Assembly (NCBI RefSeq): GCF_040227235.1
Contig: NZ_JBELNZ010000001.1
Coordinates: 186,001-250,000 of the forward strand
Length of the DNA stretch: 64,000 nucleotides
Source of the DNA: Parafrigoribacterium_A soli
GTDB lineage: Bacteria; Actinomycetota; Actinomycetes; Actinomycetales; Microbacteriaceae
Reading direction: 5' to 3'
How positions within the stretch are numbered: position 1 is the first letter of the stretch; each line of letters begins with the position of its first letter. The notes below the pieces were generated by a model. It was given only the letters and a program-made list of their open reading frames with translations, searched no databases and was not told where the DNA came from. Shown here in pieces: positions 54,230-62,968 of the stretch. The position numbers and the translations under genes were made by a program.

Positions 54230-54553
54230 TCAGTCCTCTTTCCCACTTGGGCTTGTGACCGCGGTTTCGGCTGCCACGGCGGCGACGAGCATTTGTGCAT
54301 CGATAGTGATGCTGAACGGCACGACCTCGAAGAACTTGAGGGCCTTGCCGTCGTCGGAGAGTTCGAGGTGACCGGCGACGAAACCCGCCTCCTCGAGCTT
54401 GGTGAGATGCATGTACAGCAGCGCCCGCGACATTCCCACTCGCCTGGCGAGCTCGCTCACGTGGAGCGGCTCACCCGTGAGCATGGCAAGGATGCGCATG
54501 CGCTGCGGACTGGCGATCGCGCCGAGTCTGCCACTGAGCGCTGTAGCATCCAT
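54230..54553 (-). CDS. Winged-HTH (ArsR-type) transcriptional regulator
   Basis: A 107-residue regulator: LGAIASPQRMRILAMLTGEP, then HVSELARRVGMSRALLYMHLTKLE (helix-turn-helix) and a wing (FVAGHLELSDDGKALKFFEV). There are no metal-binding Cys, so it is probably not a metal sensor. It lies behind a 13-bp inverted repeat overlapping its own -10, strong evidence of autoregulation. AAGGGG gives an SD for the chosen ATG. The operon partner is the PspB-like protein, whose synthesis it may control. Confidence 0.87.
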   Translation of the reverse strand: MDATALSGRLGAIASPQRMRILAMLTGEPLHVSELARRVGMSRALLYMHLTKLEEAGFVAGHLELSDDGKALKFFEVVPFSITIDAQMLVAAVAAETAVTSPSGKED

Positions 54554-54566
54554 CGTCACCACCCCT

Positions 54567-54596
54567 TGCACCTGTCATAACTATATGACAGGTGCA
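54567..54596. promoter_or_regulatory. 13-bp palindromic operator of the wHTH operon
   Basis: Perfect inverted repeat TGCACCTGTCATA (54567-54579) / TATGACAGGTGCA (54584-54596) with a four-base spacer. On the minus strand TATAGT (54585-54580), an excellent -10, lies at its centre, so a bound dimer would block transcription of the regulator. Confidence 0.8.
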
Positions 54597-54693
54597 GCAT
54601 TACTGCAACTCGGATAGGCGGGCGATGCGCAGACGGACGCGCGGGGCACGGCGGGGCGAACGCGCGGAGCGGGCAGGGACGGATGCGCGGGCG

Positions 54694-55851
54694 CTAGCGG
54701 GTGACGTCGCGGGCCGCGTAGCCCGCGCGCGCCGCCCGAGCGACGGCGTCGGGCAGTGCGGCGAGGAAGGCGTCGACGTCCGCATCCGTCGTCGAGTGCC
54801 CGACCGTGATGCGCAGGGCCCCGAGCGCCTCCTCGTCGCTCAGCCCCATGCCGAGCAGCACGTGCGAGGCCTCGGGGATGCCCGCCTGGCAGGCCGAGCC
54901 CGTGCTGACGGAGACGCCGGCGGCATCCAGGAGAAAGAGCAGCGAGTCACCCTGACAGCCGGGGAACGTGAAGTGCACGTTGTTGTCGACGCGATCGATG
55001 GGATCGCCGCGCAGCACAGCTGTCGGAACGGCAGCACGCACGCCTGCGATGAGGCGCTCGCACAGGGGTCTCAAGAGCGGCATCGGATGCTGCGCCGCGA
55101 CCCCGAAGCCGACGGCGGCGGGCGCATCCTGGGTTCCCGATCGCACCTGGCGCTGCTGTCCTCCCCCGTGGATCAGCGGCACGACCGTTGCGCGTCGAGA
55201 CAGCGCGAGCGCACCGATGCCGAGCGGGCCACCGATCTTGTGGGCCGAGACGCTGAGGGCGGCGAGTCCCGACGCCGCGAAATCGATAGGCAGGTGCCGG
55301 TACGCGGACACCGCGTCCGCATGCACCGGGATGCCGTGGGCACCGGCGAGCGCGACGACCTCGGCGACCGGCTGGATCGTACCGACCTCGTTATTGGCCC
55401 AGAGCAGGGTGACGAGCGCGATGTCATCCGGATGCTCGAGCGCCGCCGCGAGCGCGTCGAGTCGGATGCGCCCGAGTTCGTCGATCGGCAGCCACTCGAT
55501 GACGGCACCCTCGTAGCGCTCCAGCCACTCGACCGTGTCGACCGTGGCGTGGTGTTCGCCGCGAGGCACGAGGATGCGGTTTCGTCCGGGATGCTCGGCG
55601 CGGGCCCAGTACAGCCCCTTGATCGCGAGGTTCACCGCCTCCGTGCCGCCGGACGTGAAGACGACCTCGATCGGATCGCAGCCCAGGGAGGCGGCGACCT
55701 GCTCGCGGGCCTCCTCGAGCATCCGCTTCGCGTTCTGACCCTGGCTGTGGATCGACGACGGGTTGCCCACGAGATCGAGTGCGTCGATGTAGGCGGCGCG
55801 CGCCTCCGGCAGCATGGGGGTCGTCGCGGCGTGATCAAGGTAGACGACCAT
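54694..55851 (-). CDS. Cysteine desulfurase (NifS/IscS-like)
   Basis: A 385-residue PLP enzyme that moves sulfur from cysteine to a carrier Cys. Seen are VYLDHAATTPMLPEAR, the PLP region FTSGGTEAVNLAIKG, PRGEHHATVDTVEWLE, the Schiff-base Lys in SVSAHKIGGPLGIG (about residue 205) and the catalytic Cys in SVSTGSACQAGIPEAS (about 321). It lies two genes upstream of mnmA, as in many actinobacteria, and probably feeds it. SD GGGAGGGG stands before the ATG, which excludes the codon 18 bases upstream. Confidence 0.95.
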   Translation of the reverse strand: MVVYLDHAATTPMLPEARAAYIDALDLVGNPSSIHSQGQNAKRMLEEAREQVAASLGCDPIEVVFTSGGTEAVNLAIKGLYWARAEHPGRNRILVPRGEHHATVDTVEWLERYEGAVIEWLPIDELGRIRLDALAAALEHPDDIALVTLLWANNEVGTIQPVAEVVALAGAHGIPVHADAVSAYRHLPIDFAASGLAALSVSAHKIGGPLGIGALALSRRATVVPLIHGGGQQRQVRSGTQDAPAAVGFGVAAQHPMPLLRPLCERLIAGVRAAVPTAVLRGDPIDRVDNNVHFTFPGCQGDSLLFLLDAAGVSVSTGSACQAGIPEASHVLLGMGLSDEEALGALRITVGHSTTDADVDAFLAALPDAVARAARAGYAARDVTR

Positions 55852-55911
55852 GCAACCCCTCCCGAGCACGCGTGGCGAGCGGGCACTCGCGCAGTCATTA
55901 CTCTAGAACGC

Positions 55912-57972
55912 ATGCCTGACGCCGAAACCGCTCCCAACGAGCACGACCCGCTGCGGGATCTCGGCGTGCGGGCCAATGGTGACGGCGGCGAGATCCGGGT
56001 GTACTCGGCGAGCGCGACATCGATCGAGCTGTGCCTGCTCAACGACAACGACCCGGACTGGGTCTCCGAGCGAGTGCAGTTGAGCAAGGATGCCGATGAC
56101 GTTTGGTCAGGCACCTCACCGAACCTCGTGCCCGGCGCCCACTACTCGCTGCGGGCCGACGGACCGCTCTCCCCCACCAATCGCTTCGACCCCACCCTGC
56201 ACCTGCTCGACCCGTACTCCCGCGGCCTCGCGCGCACCGTCACCGGCGAGTGGCGTTCGTACGTGCAGGAGAACAGCTTCGACTGGGCCGGCGTGAGCAA
56301 GCCGAACATTCCGCTCGACCACACCGTGATCTACGAGGCGCACGCCAAGGGCATCTCCAAGCTCAACCCCGCCGTGCCCGAGGAGCTGCGCGGCACCTAC
56401 GCGGGGCTCGCTCACGACACGGCGATCGCCTACCTCAAGGATCTCGGGGTCACCGCCATCCAGCTGTTGCCGATCCACCAGTTCGTAAGCGAGCAGCGAC
56501 TGATCAAGCAGGGCCTCAGCAACTACTGGGGCTACAACACCCTTAGCTTCTTCACTCCCCACGCCGCCTACGCCTCGCGTTCCGCCCAGTTCGGCGGCAC
56601 CGGTGCCGTGCTGCGCGAGTTCAAGGGCATGGTGCGCCTGCTGCACGACGCCGGAATCGAGGTCATTCTCGACGTCGTCTTCAACCACACGGCCGAGGAG
56701 GGCGTCGAGGGCCCGACCTCGAGCCTGCGCGGGCTCGACAACGCGAGCTACTACCGGCAGGACGCCAAGGGCAACTACATCGACGTGACCGGATGCGGCA
56801 ACACCGTCAACTTCGCGAGTCCCGTCGCGCAGCGCCTCGTGCTCGACTCGCTGCGCTACTGGGCGAACGAGGTGCAGGTCGACGGCTTCCGCTTCGACCT
56901 GGCCGTGACGCTCGGGCGCGACGCGTCCGTGGAATTCGACCCACAGCATCCGCTGCTCGAGGCGATCGTCACCGACCCGCAGCTCGCCGGCGTCAAGATG
57001 ATCGCCGAGCCGTGGGACGTCGGTCTTGGCGGATGGCAGGTCGGCGGGTTCCCGAAGGGGTGGTCGGAGTGGAACGACGACTATCGCGATCGCGTGCGCA
57101 ACTTCTGGCTCACCGACATCGCGACGGCGCGCGCCACCGGCTCAGCCCCGATCGGCATCGGCCAGCTCGCGTCGAAGCTCGCGGGCTCGGCGGGCACCTT
57201 CTCGCAGGAGCGTGGGCCGCTCGCGAGCGTCAACTTCATCACCGCCCACGACGGCTTCACCGCCGCAGACCTCGTCTCGTACAACCAGAAGCACAACCTC
57301 GGCAATGGCGAGAACAACCGCGACGGCACCGACAACAACCACTCCTTCAATCACGGCGTCGAGGGGCAGAGCCACGATCCGGGCATCATCGCCTCGCGCG
57401 AGAAGGCGATCCGCAACCTGCTGGGCACGCTGCTGCTCTCCGCCGGGCTGCCGATGATCACGGCGGGCGACGAATTCGGCCGCAGCCAGCACGGCAACAA
57501 CAACGCCTACTGCCACGACAGCGGCCTCACCTGGCTGCCCTGGGAGCGCGAGGACTGGCAGGACAATCTGCTCGCCGTGTCGAGAACGCTGCTGCGACTG
57601 CGGCGCGAGAATCCGGCGCTGCGGCCCGTGCGCTTCGGCGTCTCGGGCGAGTCCGTGCCCTCGGCGAGCCAAATGGACTGGTTCAACAAAGACGGCGTCT
57701 CGATGTCCATCACCGACTGGGACTCGCCTGCCGAGCGAACGCTGCAGTACCTCGCGGCCTCGACGCCCGAGTTCGAGGAGTTCAACCGCATCCTGCTCGT
57801 GGTGCACGGACTCGAATCAGAGGAGACCGTCACGCTCCCGACGCACGAGGGCGTGACGTCCTACCGACTGCTCTGGAACAGCGCCGCGGATGACGCCCCA
57901 GGCGAAGAGCACGAGCCTGGCACCAGACTTGCGATCGCCGGCACCTCGATGCAGCTCTTCCAGGCACACTGA
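55912..57972 (+). CDS. glgX: Second glycogen debranching enzyme GlgX
   Basis: A 686-residue GH13 debranching enzyme, paralogous to the one at 622. The N-terminal CBM48-like domain is followed by VIYEAHAKGISKLNPAVPEE, DVVFNHTAEEGVEGP, VDGFRFDLAVTLGRD, MIAEPWDVGLGGWQ and FITAHDGFTAADLVSYNQKH; all catalytic positions are kept. It is shorter than the first copy at both ends. The open frame extends 440 codons upstream over the cysteine desulfurase and is not coding there. TACTCT seven bases before the ATG suggests a leaderless start. Glucan phosphorolysis by the GlgP encoded at the window end would be its natural partner. Confidence 0.93.
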   Translation: MPDAETAPNEHDPLRDLGVRANGDGGEIRVYSASATSIELCLLNDNDPDWVSERVQLSKDADDVWSGTSPNLVPGAHYSLRADGPLSPTNRFDPTLHLLDPYSRGLARTVTGEWRSYVQENSFDWAGVSKPNIPLDHTVIYEAHAKGISKLNPAVPEELRGTYAGLAHDTAIAYLKDLGVTAIQLLPIHQFVSEQRLIKQGLSNYWGYNTLSFFTPHAAYASRSAQFGGTGAVLREFKGMVRLLHDAGIEVILDVVFNHTAEEGVEGPTSSLRGLDNASYYRQDAKGNYIDVTGCGNTVNFASPVAQRLVLDSLRYWANEVQVDGFRFDLAVTLGRDASVEFDPQHPLLEAIVTDPQLAGVKMIAEPWDVGLGGWQVGGFPKGWSEWNDDYRDRVRNFWLTDIATARATGSAPIGIGQLASKLAGSAGTFSQERGPLASVNFITAHDGFTAADLVSYNQKHNLGNGENNRDGTDNNHSFNHGVEGQSHDPGIIASREKAIRNLLGTLLLSAGLPMITAGDEFGRSQHGNNNAYCHDSGLTWLPWEREDWQDNLLAVSRTLLRLRRENPALRPVRFGVSGESVPSASQMDWFNKDGVSMSITDWDSPAERTLQYLAASTPEFEEFNRILLVVHGLESEETVTLPTHEGVTSYRLLWNSAADDAPGEEHEPGTRLAIAGTSMQLFQAH

Positions 57973-58000
57973 CCCCGCGCTGAACTAGATCCGGCGCTCG

Positions 58001-58627
58001 TCATTTCGCCGAGCGGCCGGCCGTCGGCGCGCAGAGCCGCTCGATGAGCGTCTGCCAGCTGTCTTCGAGGGAACCCACGCTGCGGGCGGATGCGGGCGGC
58101 GGACTGTAGAACGCCAGCAGCAGCGGTCCCTCGAGCGCGAGGGTCAACTGCACGGCGAGATTGTCGAGGTCGGCGATGCCGAGTTCGGCCTGGGCGAGCA
58201 GCATCCTGATGTGGATCTGCGAGAACTGCACGCCCGAGGCGGGAACGGGGGCTTCGGGTTCCAGGGTGGCCCGCATGACCTCGAGATGATCCATGAGGAA
58301 GGTGCTGCGCGCCCGGCCATACGCGATCAGTCTCTGCACCGGCTCTGCGCCCGGCCCGAGCGGCGGTTCACCCCCGAGAACCCGGGCCTGGAAGGCGACC
58401 TCGTCGGCGTGGAGAAGCGCGCGGAAGATGCCTGCCCTCGTGCCGAACGCACGCACGACAGTGCCCTTGCCGAGGCCCGCCTGCTCTGCGAGCCCATCCA
58501 TCGTGATGCCCTTGGCACCGCCTTCGGCGAGCGCATCGCGCGCCACCGCGATGAGTCGGTCGCGATTGCGTACCGCGTCCGCACGCTTTCGGCGTGGGCC
58601 GCCGAGCGGCACGAGGGGAAGGCTCAC
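58001..58627 (-). CDS. TetR/AcrR family regulator
   Basis: A 208-residue regulator. The N-terminal HTH spans about residues 20-65: RNRDRLIAVARDALAEGGAK, then TMDGLAEQAGLGKGTVVRAF. The ligand domain is typical of the group. It is divergent from the F420-reductase-like gene, its probable target; the shared gap holds no clean palindrome that I can call. TAGGTT six bases before the GTG supports a leaderless start. Confidence 0.92.
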   Translation of the reverse strand: MSLPLVPLGGPRRKRADAVRNRDRLIAVARDALAEGGAKGITMDGLAEQAGLGKGTVVRAFGTRAGIFRALLHADEVAFQARVLGGEPPLGPGAEPVQRLIAYGRARSTFLMDHLEVMRATLEPEAPVPASGVQFSQIHIRMLLAQAELGIADLDNLAVQLTLALEGPLLLAFYSPPPASARSVGSLEDSWQTLIERLCAPTAGRSAK

Positions 58628-58768
58628 GCGCCCAACCTACGCGGAAAGTGTGCGCGCATCCGTCGGGCGCTCGCGTCCAAAGCTTTTTTGCTCACACGGG
58701 AATACTAACCGGGGGATGGTCCGTTTGACCCTCCCATAAGCACAACTCGAATCGACAGGGAGAACATC

Positions 58769-59392
58769 ATGAGCAGCATCAGCATCATTGGAACCGGCGG
58801 TATGGGAACCACCATCGGCAGCCTCGCGGCCAAGGCCGGACACAGCGTCGAGTTCATCGGTCGCGACAGCACGAAGGCACAGACCGTGGCCGACCAGATC
58901 GCCGGCGCAACGACGGTGGGCACCTACGGCGCCACTCCCACGGGTGACATCGTGGTGCTGGCCGTCCCGTACGCCGGAATCTTTGACGTCGTAAACGAGT
59001 TCGGTGCCAGCCTCGCGGGCAAGACCATCATCGATATCTCGAACACTTTCACGGCGGATGCCACGGATGTGGTCACCCCGGCCGGCACGTCCGGCGCGGA
59101 GGAACTCGCCAAGGCCCTCCCCGCGGATGCGCGCGTCGTGAAGGCGTTCAACACCGTGTTCGGCCACATTCTGGCCAAGGGGCGACCGATGGACGTCTTG
59201 GTCGCGGGCGACGACGCACCGGCCAAGGCCAGCGTTTCCTCGTTCATCCAGAGCCTCGGACTGCGCCCGCTCGATGTGGGCGGCCTCGGCATGGCGCGCT
59301 GGCTGGAAGGCGTCGGCCCGCTGCTGATGGGTCTCGCCCGTCACGGCATGGGCACGTTCAACCTCGCCCTCGAGATCAGTACCCGCGACTGA
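58769..59392 (+). CDS. F420-dependent NADP oxidoreductase-like protein
   Basis: A 207-residue Rossmann protein: SISIIGTGGMGTTIGSLAAK binds NADPH, followed by VVLAVPYAGIFDVVNEFG, VVKAFNTVFGHIL and the DVLVAGDDAPAK segment, the pattern of Fno/NpdG, which moves hydride between NADPH and F420. Some members with this sequence act on other substrates, so the name is by family. SD AGGGAG precedes the ATG. It is divergent from the TetR regulator and followed 59 bases later by an SDR gene. Confidence 0.88.
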   Translation: MSSISIIGTGGMGTTIGSLAAKAGHSVEFIGRDSTKAQTVADQIAGATTVGTYGATPTGDIVVLAVPYAGIFDVVNEFGASLAGKTIIDISNTFTADATDVVTPAGTSGAEELAKALPADARVVKAFNTVFGHILAKGRPMDVLVAGDDAPAKASVSSFIQSLGLRPLDVGGLGMARWLEGVGPLLMGLARHGMGTFNLALEISTRD

Positions 59393-59451
59393 TCGCGGCG
59401 ATTCTTCTCGACCGGCACGACGCAAGGCAACACAACACGAGGAACAGAAGC

Positions 59452-60414
59452 ATGCAGGTTTTCATCACGGGCGGTACCGGCCACTCCGGTTCGCACATCA
59501 TCCCCGAACTCGTCGCCGCTGGGCACCGGGTGACTGGCCTGGCCCGCTCGGACGCGTCCGCTGCGGCCCTGTCGGCGCTCGGCGCCGACGTGCGACGCGG
59601 TTCGCTTGACGATGTTGACACGCTCCGCGAGGCGGCCGCGCGGTCCGACGGAGTCATCCACGTCGCCGGACGGGGAGAGCTGCTTCCCAGGGGCGGGATC
59701 GACGCGGTCGCCGAAGCGGAACTGGCCACCATCCGCACCTTCGGCGAGGCGCTGGCCGGAACGGGAAAGCCGCTCGTCGTGGCGGGAAGCATCGCCTCAC
59801 CAACTCTTCCGGCCCCGGGCGAGGTGCATCGGCCCGCCGCGAGACCCGCCACCGAGGAGGATCCGGCCTTGCCCGGCGGCCCCAACTTCGCCCGGACGAT
59901 GCGGGTGCGCAACCTCGTCGACACGACGGTCATCGGCCTGGCGGAGGAGGGGGTGCGGTCCGCGATCGTACGGCTTCCCCCGATCGCGCACAGCACCACC
60001 GACACCACGGGATTCCTCGTGCAGCTCATCGCCATCGCGAAACGATCGGGCGTCGTCGGCTATCCAGGGGACGGATCGAACCTGTGGCCGTCCGTGCACA
60101 TGCGCGACGCGGCATCTCTCTTCCGACTGGCACTCGAGAAGGGAGACGCGGGCCGATACTGGCACGCCGTGCACGACGAGGGCATACCGGTGCGTGAGAT
60201 CGCCGAGGCCATCGCAAGCAGGCTTAACCTGCCCGCGGTCAGCATCCCCGCCGACGTTCTGATGCTGCCCGGATACTTCGGCGTCCTGGCGAACCTCATC
60301 ACGCTAGACCTGCCGGCGTCCAATGCAAGCACTCGCGACCTGCTCGGATGGGAGCCCGTCGAGGCGGGTCTCCTCGACGACCTCGACAACGGCCACTACT
60401 TCGCGGCGGCCTGA
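59452..60414 (+). CDS. NAD-dependent epimerase/dehydratase (SDR)
   Basis: A 320-residue extended/atypical SDR: QVFITGGTGHSGSHIIPELV (TGxxGxxG cofactor loop), a canonical second segment VTGLARSDASAAALSALGAD and VIHVAGRGELLP. The YxxxK motif is not evident where expected, so catalytic activity may differ. It resembles the NAD(P)H-binding 'nucleoside-diphosphate-sugar epimerase' group. Probably regulated with the upstream F420-reductase-like gene by the divergent TetR protein. Confidence 0.88.
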   Translation: MQVFITGGTGHSGSHIIPELVAAGHRVTGLARSDASAAALSALGADVRRGSLDDVDTLREAAARSDGVIHVAGRGELLPRGGIDAVAEAELATIRTFGEALAGTGKPLVVAGSIASPTLPAPGEVHRPAARPATEEDPALPGGPNFARTMRVRNLVDTTVIGLAEEGVRSAIVRLPPIAHSTTDTTGFLVQLIAIAKRSGVVGYPGDGSNLWPSVHMRDAASLFRLALEKGDAGRYWHAVHDEGIPVREIAEAIASRLNLPAVSIPADVLMLPGYFGVLANLITLDLPASNASTRDLLGWEPVEAGLLDDLDNGHYFAAA

Positions 60415-60458
60415 TGTGCGTGGCGCCGCCCTACGGGCGGCGCTGCCAGACTGAAGGC

Positions 60459-60935
60459 ATGGCACTCGGTACTCCCGCGACGGTCGCGCTCGCTGCCGCG
60501 GGCATCCACTTCACCGCGCACTCCTATGAGCACGACCCCGCAAACCGCAATTTCGGAACTGAGGCGGCGAGCGCTCTGGGGCTCGATCCGGAGCGGGTGT
60601 TCAAGACGCTCGTGACCGATGTCGACGGGCGCCTCGTGGTCGCCGTCGTCCCGGTCACCGGCAAGCTCGATCTCGGCGCCCTCGCCGCGGCGGTGCACGG
60701 CAAGCGCGCGACGCTCGCGGACCCGGCCGTCGCGCAGCGGAAGACCGGCTACGTCGTCGGCGGCATCAGCCCGATCGGGCAGAAGTCGAAGCTCGAGACC
60801 GTGCTCGACGAGACTGTCGAACTGTTCGACACCGTCTTCGTCTCGGGTGGCAAGCGCGGCTTCGACCTGGAACTCGCGCCATCCGACCTCGTCGCCATCA
60901 CCGCGGCGAGGATCTCGGCCATCGCGCGCGACTGA
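60459..60935 (+). CDS. ybaK: Cys-tRNA(Pro)/Cys-tRNA(Cys) deacylase YbaK
   Basis: A 158-residue editing enzyme that removes Cys mischarged on tRNA(Pro). Seen are ALAAAGIHFTAHSYEHD, GLDPERVFKTLVTDVDGRLV, VVPVTGKLDLGALAAA and TGYVVGGISPIGQKSKLETV, matching YbaK/EbsC. The conserved Lys of KTLV is present. The long upstream open frame runs over the SDR stop and is not coding; the ATG at MALGTPATV is chosen. It is 44 bases after the SDR gene. Confidence 0.95.
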   Translation: MALGTPATVALAAAGIHFTAHSYEHDPANRNFGTEAASALGLDPERVFKTLVTDVDGRLVVAVVPVTGKLDLGALAAAVHGKRATLADPAVAQRKTGYVVGGISPIGQKSKLETVLDETVELFDTVFVSGGKRGFDLELAPSDLVAITAARISAIARD

Positions 60936-60993
60936 CGGCGGCCCCGCACCCCTCCGCGGCCGGATTGTTCGCCTCCGGACGGACCGGAAGAAC

Positions 60994-61506
60994 TCAGGAG
61001 GCGCCGAAGCCCGGGCGCACGTAGTCGAACAGCACGCTCGTGTTGGTGTCCGAGACCTCGGGGCGCACGCTCAGGGTCTCGGCCACGAGCTCGCGGAGTG
61101 CCGCGGAGTCCTCCACCGCGACGTGCACGAGAAAATCGCGCTCCCCGGTGACGAAGTAGATGCTCTCGACGCTCGACAGCGAGGCGAGGTAGTCACTGAA
61201 TGCCGCGATCTTCGGGCGTGCGTGCGAGTGCAGCCGAATCGAGATGAGCGCCTGCAGGCCGCGACCGAGCGCAACCGGGTCGACATCCGTGTGAAAGCCG
61301 CGGATGACGCCCCGCTGCCGTAGCGAGCGGATGCGAGCGAGGCAGGTCGAGGCCGCAATGCCGAGCCGCGCCGCGATCGCGTTGTTCGGCATCCGTGCGT
61401 CTGCGGCCAGGAGAGCGAGGATGCGGCGATCGGTCTCGTCGAGGGGCCCTCGAACTTCGTTCGGCTCTCGCGCCGCGGAACCGCTACCGGCCGTTGAAGT
61501 GCTCAT
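60994..61506 (-). CDS. Lrp/AsnC family transcriptional regulator
   Basis: A 170-residue feast/famine regulator: an N-terminal HTH (LDETDRRILALLAADARMPN, IAARLGIAASTCLARIRSLR) and a C-terminal RAM domain (AALRELVAETLSVRPEVSDT). It is divergent from dadA and probably controls it in response to amino acids. The ATG is seven bases after TAGGAT, a leaderless start that overrides the ATG/TTG codons upstream. The inverted repeat ATCAT/ATGAT at 61557-61573 may be its site. Confidence 0.9.
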   Translation of the reverse strand: MSTSTAGSGSAAREPNEVRGPLDETDRRILALLAADARMPNNAIAARLGIAASTCLARIRSLRQRGVIRGFHTDVDPVALGRGLQALISIRLHSHARPKIAAFSDYLASLSSVESIYFVTGERDFLVHVAVEDSAALRELVAETLSVRPEVSDTNTSVLFDYVRPGFGAS

Positions 61507-61556
61507 GCAGCGCATCCTACACAGAATTATCTGCGGCGCGTTTGAGTAATAGCGCA

Positions 61557-61573
61557 ATCATCTTCAGAATGAT
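61557..61573. promoter_or_regulatory. Possible Lrp-type operator between lrp-like gene and dadA
   Basis: ATCAT 61557-61561 and ATGAT 61569-61573, seven bases apart, in the gap between divergent genes. The half-sites are short, so this is a weak call. Confidence 0.35.
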
Positions 61574-61650
61574 GGGGAAATCGTCTCGTGCGACACAGCC
61601 GTCGCACGGCGCACAAAGCACACAACCACGAAGCACAGAAGAGAGCAAGC

Positions 61651-62904
61651 ATGAGCGCCGTCGCCGTCGCACCGCCCAAGTCCGCCGTCGTCGTGGGCGC
61701 CGGAATGGTGGGCCTCGCGACCGCCTGGCACCTGCAGGAGCACGGCGTCGAGGTGACCGTGCTCGACAAGGCGGGGGTCGCGAGCGGATCATCGTGGGGC
61801 AACGCGGGCTGGCTCACTCCCGGCATGGCCATGCCGCTGTCCGACCCCTCGGTCTGGAGTTACGGGCCGAAGGCCCTGCTCGACCCGAACGCGCCGCTGC
61901 ACGTTCCCTTCCGCGTCGACCCCAAGCTGTGGAACTTCCTGCTGCGCTTCGTGAGCCGGGGCACCCAGCGCGCCTGGGATCGCACCATGGCGGCCCTCAC
62001 CCCCATCGACAGAATCGCGCTCGAGTCCTTCGATCAACTCGGTACCGGTGGCGTGGAGTCCCTGACGCACGAGGGCCCGTTCATCATCGGCTTCGAGCAC
62101 GAGCGTGAGAGCCACGCGTTCATCCACGAGCTCGAGAACGTGGCGAGGCACGGGCAGACCGTGCCGCTGCACCGGCTCGACGATCCGCGCTCGCTCGCAC
62201 CGCAGCTCTCCGACCGCGTCTCGACGGTGTTCGCCCTCGAGGGGCAGCGCTTCATCGAGCCCGGCCCCTACGTGGCTGCGCTCGGCCGCGCGGTGGTCGC
62301 CCGGGGCGCTCGCATCGAGAGTGCGGCATCCGTCACCTCGGTCACCCCGCAGCCCGGTGGCGGGGTCGTCGTCGGCATCGATGGCGGCGAGACCGTGCAG
62401 GCGGATGTCGCTGTGCTGGCTACGGGAGCCTGGTTGCCGAAGCTCGCACGCGCGTTCGGCGTGCGCACGCTCATCCAGGCCGGCCGCGGGTACTCGTTCA
62501 GCGTTCCGACCGAGCAGCCGACGAAGCATCCGGTGTACTTTCCCGTGCAGCGCGTCGCCTGCACGCCCTACGAGGGTCGATTCCGCATCGCGGGAACGAT
62601 GGAGTTTCGCAGGCCGGATGAGCCGTTCCAGCCGCGGCGCGTGGAGGCGATCCTCTCGGCGGTGCGCCCGCTGTTCACCGGCATGGACCTCGACGACCGG
62701 CAGGACGAATGGGTCGGTTCACGCCCCGTCACGCCCGACGGTCTGCCCGTGATCGGCCGCACGAAGGCGCCGGGCGTGTACGTCGCCGGCGGCCACGGCA
62801 TGTGGGGCATCGTGCTCGGTCCCGCGACCGGCAGGCTGCTCGCGCAGCAGATCGTGACTGGCGAAGTGCCCCCGGAGCTGCGCCCCTTCGACCCGCTGCG
62901 CTGA
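61651..62904 (+). CDS. FAD-dependent D-amino acid dehydrogenase (DadA-like)
   Basis: A 417-residue DAO-family oxidase: AVVVGAGMVGLATAWHLQEHG (FAD dinucleotide motif), VLDKAGVASGSSWGNAGWLT and SRPVTPDGLPVIGRTKAPGV, VAGGHGMWGIVLGPATGRLL at the C-terminus, as in DadA. It would oxidise D-amino acids to keto acids and pass electrons to the respiratory chain. Divergent Lrp-type gene points to amino-acid control. SD GAAGAGAG lies before the ATG and overrides an upstream ATG. The true substrate is inferred. Confidence 0.92.
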   Translation: MSAVAVAPPKSAVVVGAGMVGLATAWHLQEHGVEVTVLDKAGVASGSSWGNAGWLTPGMAMPLSDPSVWSYGPKALLDPNAPLHVPFRVDPKLWNFLLRFVSRGTQRAWDRTMAALTPIDRIALESFDQLGTGGVESLTHEGPFIIGFEHERESHAFIHELENVARHGQTVPLHRLDDPRSLAPQLSDRVSTVFALEGQRFIEPGPYVAALGRAVVARGARIESAASVTSVTPQPGGGVVVGIDGGETVQADVAVLATGAWLPKLARAFGVRTLIQAGRGYSFSVPTEQPTKHPVYFPVQRVACTPYEGRFRIAGTMEFRRPDEPFQPRRVEAILSAVRPLFTGMDLDDRQDEWVGSRPVTPDGLPVIGRTKAPGVYVAGGHGMWGIVLGPATGRLLAQQIVTGEVPPELRPFDPLR

Positions 62905-62925
62905 CGCGGCACGAGACACCGCGCT

Positions 62926-62941
62926 TCGACAAGCTCAGCGA
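62926..62941. repeat. Copy of the dispersed 16-bp element
   Basis: TCGACAAGCTCAGCGA, the exact reverse complement of 6955-6970, in the gap between the convergent dadA and glucan phosphorylase genes. It lacks the second arm seen in the other copy. Confidence 0.6.
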
Positions 62942-62968
62942 ACGATAGGGCTCAGCGGCCGAAGCGGC

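Noticed and set aside
52751..54580. 609-residue plus-strand open frame opposite mnmA
   Set aside because: It lies antisense to mnmA and two small genes with clear family motifs; its composition (Arg/His/Asp-rich, no motifs) is that of a GC-rich shadow frame.
58628..58768. TetR operator in the gap before the F420-reductase-like gene
   Set aside because: AACCGGGGGATGGTCCGTT is only loosely symmetric; no convincing palindrome was found.
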